Source: Colwellia sp. 39_35_sub15_T18 (lineage in GTDB: Bacteria; Pseudomonadota; Gammaproteobacteria; Enterobacterales; Alteromonadaceae). Taken from it: 64,000 nucleotides of DNA. Of the stretch, positions 61,589-64,000 are shown piece by piece. Made by a program: the position numbers and the translations under genes. The stretch spans positions 62,001-126,000 of the forward strand of contig MAAE01000025.1 of the NCBI GenBank assembly GCA_002162675.1. Direction: 5' to 3'. The notes beneath the pieces were generated by a model. That model had not been told where the DNA came from, did not search any database, and worked only from the letters and a program-made list of their open reading frames with translations. Position 1 is the stretch's first letter, and each line of letters starts with the position of its first letter.

Positions 61589-63006
61589 TGACTATTCAAG
61601 AGTGGCTAGAATCGCCATCAAAGCAACGCACCTTACTCGCTAAAGTTGAGTACTTAAATAACGGCGCTCAAACTGCTTACTTATCAACAGCGCCTTTTGT
61701 CAGCTTGCCTGACGATTTACCGGCTAACATTGCTTTTGATGATTTTATTTTAGAATCTCCAACTTTTTCAAAAAGTATGGCCATTTTCTCGAATGGTTCA
61801 ACCGCGAGTCGAAGTGCGTTAACGTTATTTGCAGATGAAAGCTTAACGCCACTATTTTTGGGTAATGTGTTCAAGCGTCAAGTAACTTATTTACTCGGTG
61901 ATGAAGAGTGGCGACTCAGTGATTTTGTGGTGATAGCCAAGCAACTCGCTGAACGAGTTACCGCCCGTAATGATGAATATAGTATTGAATTACGCGACCC
62001 GTCTTTGAAGTTAGATAAAGTCATTGATACAGGCACATTTGCGACGGGAGTAAATGCAGGAAAATCAAAGCCTATCTGTATCGGTGAAGTGTTTAACATT
62101 GAACCGATGCTTGAAGATGCAGCCACGCATAAATATTGTGTTAACTACATTAGTGTTGAAGATGTAGTTGAGGTGCGCGATAACGGCCTCGCGATTAGCA
62201 TCAACAAAAACAATGCCGACGGCAGCTTTACTTTAAATCAAGCGCCTGTTGGTCGCATAACGTGCGACGTTAAAGGGGCAAAACCAGCCACACATATACA
62301 GTACCCGGGTGACGTTATTACCTGGCTATTAACCACCTTTGTAGGTGAAACGGTTGACAATATTGCTGACCTTTCAGCGTTACCACTCTACAAAGTTGGT
62401 ATTTATCAGCGCGAGCCACGCACAGTACGCACGGTTATCGACACAATTTGTAAGTCAATTATCGGTTATCACATGTACGCGCGTAACGGTCAGTTTGTCG
62501 CTAAGATCATGCCTGCAATCACGGGTATTCCTGCGCATGCACTAACGCTAGATGATATTGTTGAAGATGGCGTAAGTGTTAGAAAAACCATTGAGCCTGC
62601 ATCGCAAGTAACCATTAATTACAAGCAAAACCATACTCCGCAAAATGACGGTTTAGCCGGTGGCGTAAGTGCAGAAAATAGAGAGCTATTTAGCCAACAA
62701 TATCAAACGAAAACAGTAGTCAATAACTTGGTTGACTACCCCGATGCCTCGCCAATAACGCGCAATACTTGTTTAGTTGATGAAGTTGATGCGGGTGCGG
62801 TTGCAGCTAAATTAGCAGGCATGTACAGCGTCAAGCGCATTATTCATAAGGTTCACGGCCTAGCCGCGCCCTTTTTGTTTGATTTAGGCGGTGAAGTTAT
62901 ATTTTACTATTGGGATTTCAGCTTAAGCGCAGGCCGTAATGCGATTATTATTGGTTTAGAAGACAACCCCGTTGATGGTGAAGTAACCGTTGAGCTTTGG
63001 AGCTAA
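61588..63006 (+). CDS. Phage tail protein downstream of tape measure
   Basis: Position; MTIQEWLESPSKQRTLLAKVEYLNNG. Confidence 0.65.
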   Translation: MTIQEWLESPSKQRTLLAKVEYLNNGAQTAYLSTAPFVSLPDDLPANIAFDDFILESPTFSKSMAIFSNGSTASRSALTLFADESLTPLFLGNVFKRQVTYLLGDEEWRLSDFVVIAKQLAERVTARNDEYSIELRDPSLKLDKVIDTGTFATGVNAGKSKPICIGEVFNIEPMLEDAATHKYCVNYISVEDVVEVRDNGLAISINKNNADGSFTLNQAPVGRITCDVKGAKPATHIQYPGDVITWLLTTFVGETVDNIADLSALPLYKVGIYQREPRTVRTVIDTICKSIIGYHMYARNGQFVAKIMPAITGIPAHALTLDDIVEDGVSVRKTIEPASQVTINYKQNHTPQNDGLAGGVSAENRELFSQQYQTKTVVNNLVDYPDASPITRNTCLVDEVDAGAVAAKLAGMYSVKRIIHKVHGLAAPFLFDLGGEVIFYYWDFSLSAGRNAIIIGLEDNPVDGEVTVELWS

Positions 63007-63009
63007 AGC

Positions 63010-63852
63010 ATGGCTATAACTAAAAATGTGAGAATGCTGATGGTGAATGATGCTGACACAGCAGCACTAAGTCTAGCAACAGGCTCAGAAGTGGCAACGC
63101 TACCGTTAACTAATGTGCAATTACCGAGTAATTCACGCACGTTTCGCTCGCTAGATATTGCGCAAGTGCAAATAGTAATGACCTGGCAAAACCCCGTTTT
63201 ATTATCAGGCGTTGCGCTTAACCGCATCAATGTCAGCGACGGCGCCACGTGGCGCGTTGAGGTGTTTAGTGATGTTGCTATGACAACATTAATTCATGAC
63301 TCGTTAGTGCTGCAAGCTGTTCAGCAAAAAAACCTAGGTGAATTAGAATTTCTCATTGATCCGTTAGTTTCTGCTGTTGTCAGTATGAAGATTACCGCCT
63401 GTGATTATTGGTTCGAGAGTGGCATAGCACAAGCCGTTCGTATCACAATTATTGATGTAAACAACGCCAATGGCTTTATTGATATTGGGCGTATTTTCGC
63501 AGGCCGAGCACTACAGCCCAAAATCAATTTTAGTTATGGCCATAAATCAGGCTGGATAAGTCAAACTGAAAAAAGAAGAACAGCAGGCGGCAGTGTTCAC
63601 GCTAAGAAAAAAGCCAGACCCCGCAAATTGTCATTTTCGCTTAAATACCTCGATGAATTGGACAGACCTCATTTTTACAACGCTATCCAACGTGTAGGTG
63701 ATGACACCACTTGGTACATTTCCATGTTCCCTGGCGTTGGCGGTCAAAAAGAGCGTCAATATGCCATGTCGTGCATGTTTGAAATCTTACCTGAAATTGA
63801 TGGTGCATTTTATAATAATTTTAAAGCAGACTTTACAATAAGAGAGGCATAA
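63010..63852 (+). CDS. Phage tail-associated protein
   Basis: Position in tail operon; carbohydrate-binding-like beta pattern. Confidence 0.6.
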   Translation: MAITKNVRMLMVNDADTAALSLATGSEVATLPLTNVQLPSNSRTFRSLDIAQVQIVMTWQNPVLLSGVALNRINVSDGATWRVEVFSDVAMTTLIHDSLVLQAVQQKNLGELEFLIDPLVSAVVSMKITACDYWFESGIAQAVRITIIDVNNANGFIDIGRIFAGRALQPKINFSYGHKSGWISQTEKRRTAGGSVHAKKKARPRKLSFSLKYLDELDRPHFYNAIQRVGDDTTWYISMFPGVGGQKERQYAMSCMFEILPEIDGAFYNNFKADFTIREA

Positions 63853-64000
63853 TGGCTGAACAATTCCCCTTAATTGAGTGGCAATTTAGTGCTGAAGATT
63901 ACGGCACTCATAGCGGTAACTATCTACAAAAACTAAAAGATTTAGTGACTGAATACAACGGTGTTCTTACTGCTGTTAACGCGCAACTAGTAGCAGCTGA
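63852..64000 (+). CDS. Phage tail protein, truncated by the window end
   Basis: ATG overlaps the previous stop; MAEQFPLIEWQFSAEDYGTHSGNYLQKLK open to window end. Confidence 0.6.
   Translation, partial: MAEQFPLIEWQFSAEDYGTHSGNYLQKLKDLVTEYNGVLTAVNAQLVAA

Larger units (their letters stand above)
30476..64000. mobile_element. Mu-like transposable prophage, left part; right end outside the window
   Basis: Gene order: c repressor, ner-like, A, B, DUF3164, gemA, mor, lys, gp27/28/29, MuF, G, I, T, tail genes. Confidence 0.95.

Overview
The window has two parts. (1) About 1-30.4 kb is ordinary chromosome of a psychrophilic gammaproteobacterium. Colwellia-like is an inference from gene content, not a computed assignment. 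It carries hsp20, tpx, a REC-CheC protein plus a GGDEF protein, lnt-corC-ybeY-ybeZ-miaB, a beta-propeller sensor, ubiH-like, purB-hflD-mnmA-rluE, tandem monomeric and dimeric NADP-isocitrate dehydrogenases, a csp gene, clpS-clpA, azlCD, an araC-type gene and phzF. (2) From about 30,476 to the window end is the left ~33.5 kb of a Mu-like transposable prophage: putative left end, lipoprotein, LexA-like repressor, Ner-like protein, MuA, MuB, early genes, GemA, Mor, endolysin, gp27/28/29-like packaging genes, MuF, gpG, gpI, gpT, then a siphovirus-like tail module with no sheath gene. Its right end lies outside the window. Most notable observations: (a) a 57-bp element found exactly twice, ending on the start codons of the endolysin and gene-I homologues, with a covarying inverted repeat that contains the ATG; (b) a three-gene cassette of unknown function with its own promoter and terminator between the regulatory and lysis blocks; (c) an in-frame GGGAAAC -1 slippery heptamer joining two tail-chaperone ORFs; (d) a MuF head protein with a C-terminal HELGH zincin-like domain; (e) a phage end that appears to interrupt degenerate tRNA-Asn-like repeats. 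No CRISPR array, rRNA or intact tRNA was seen.
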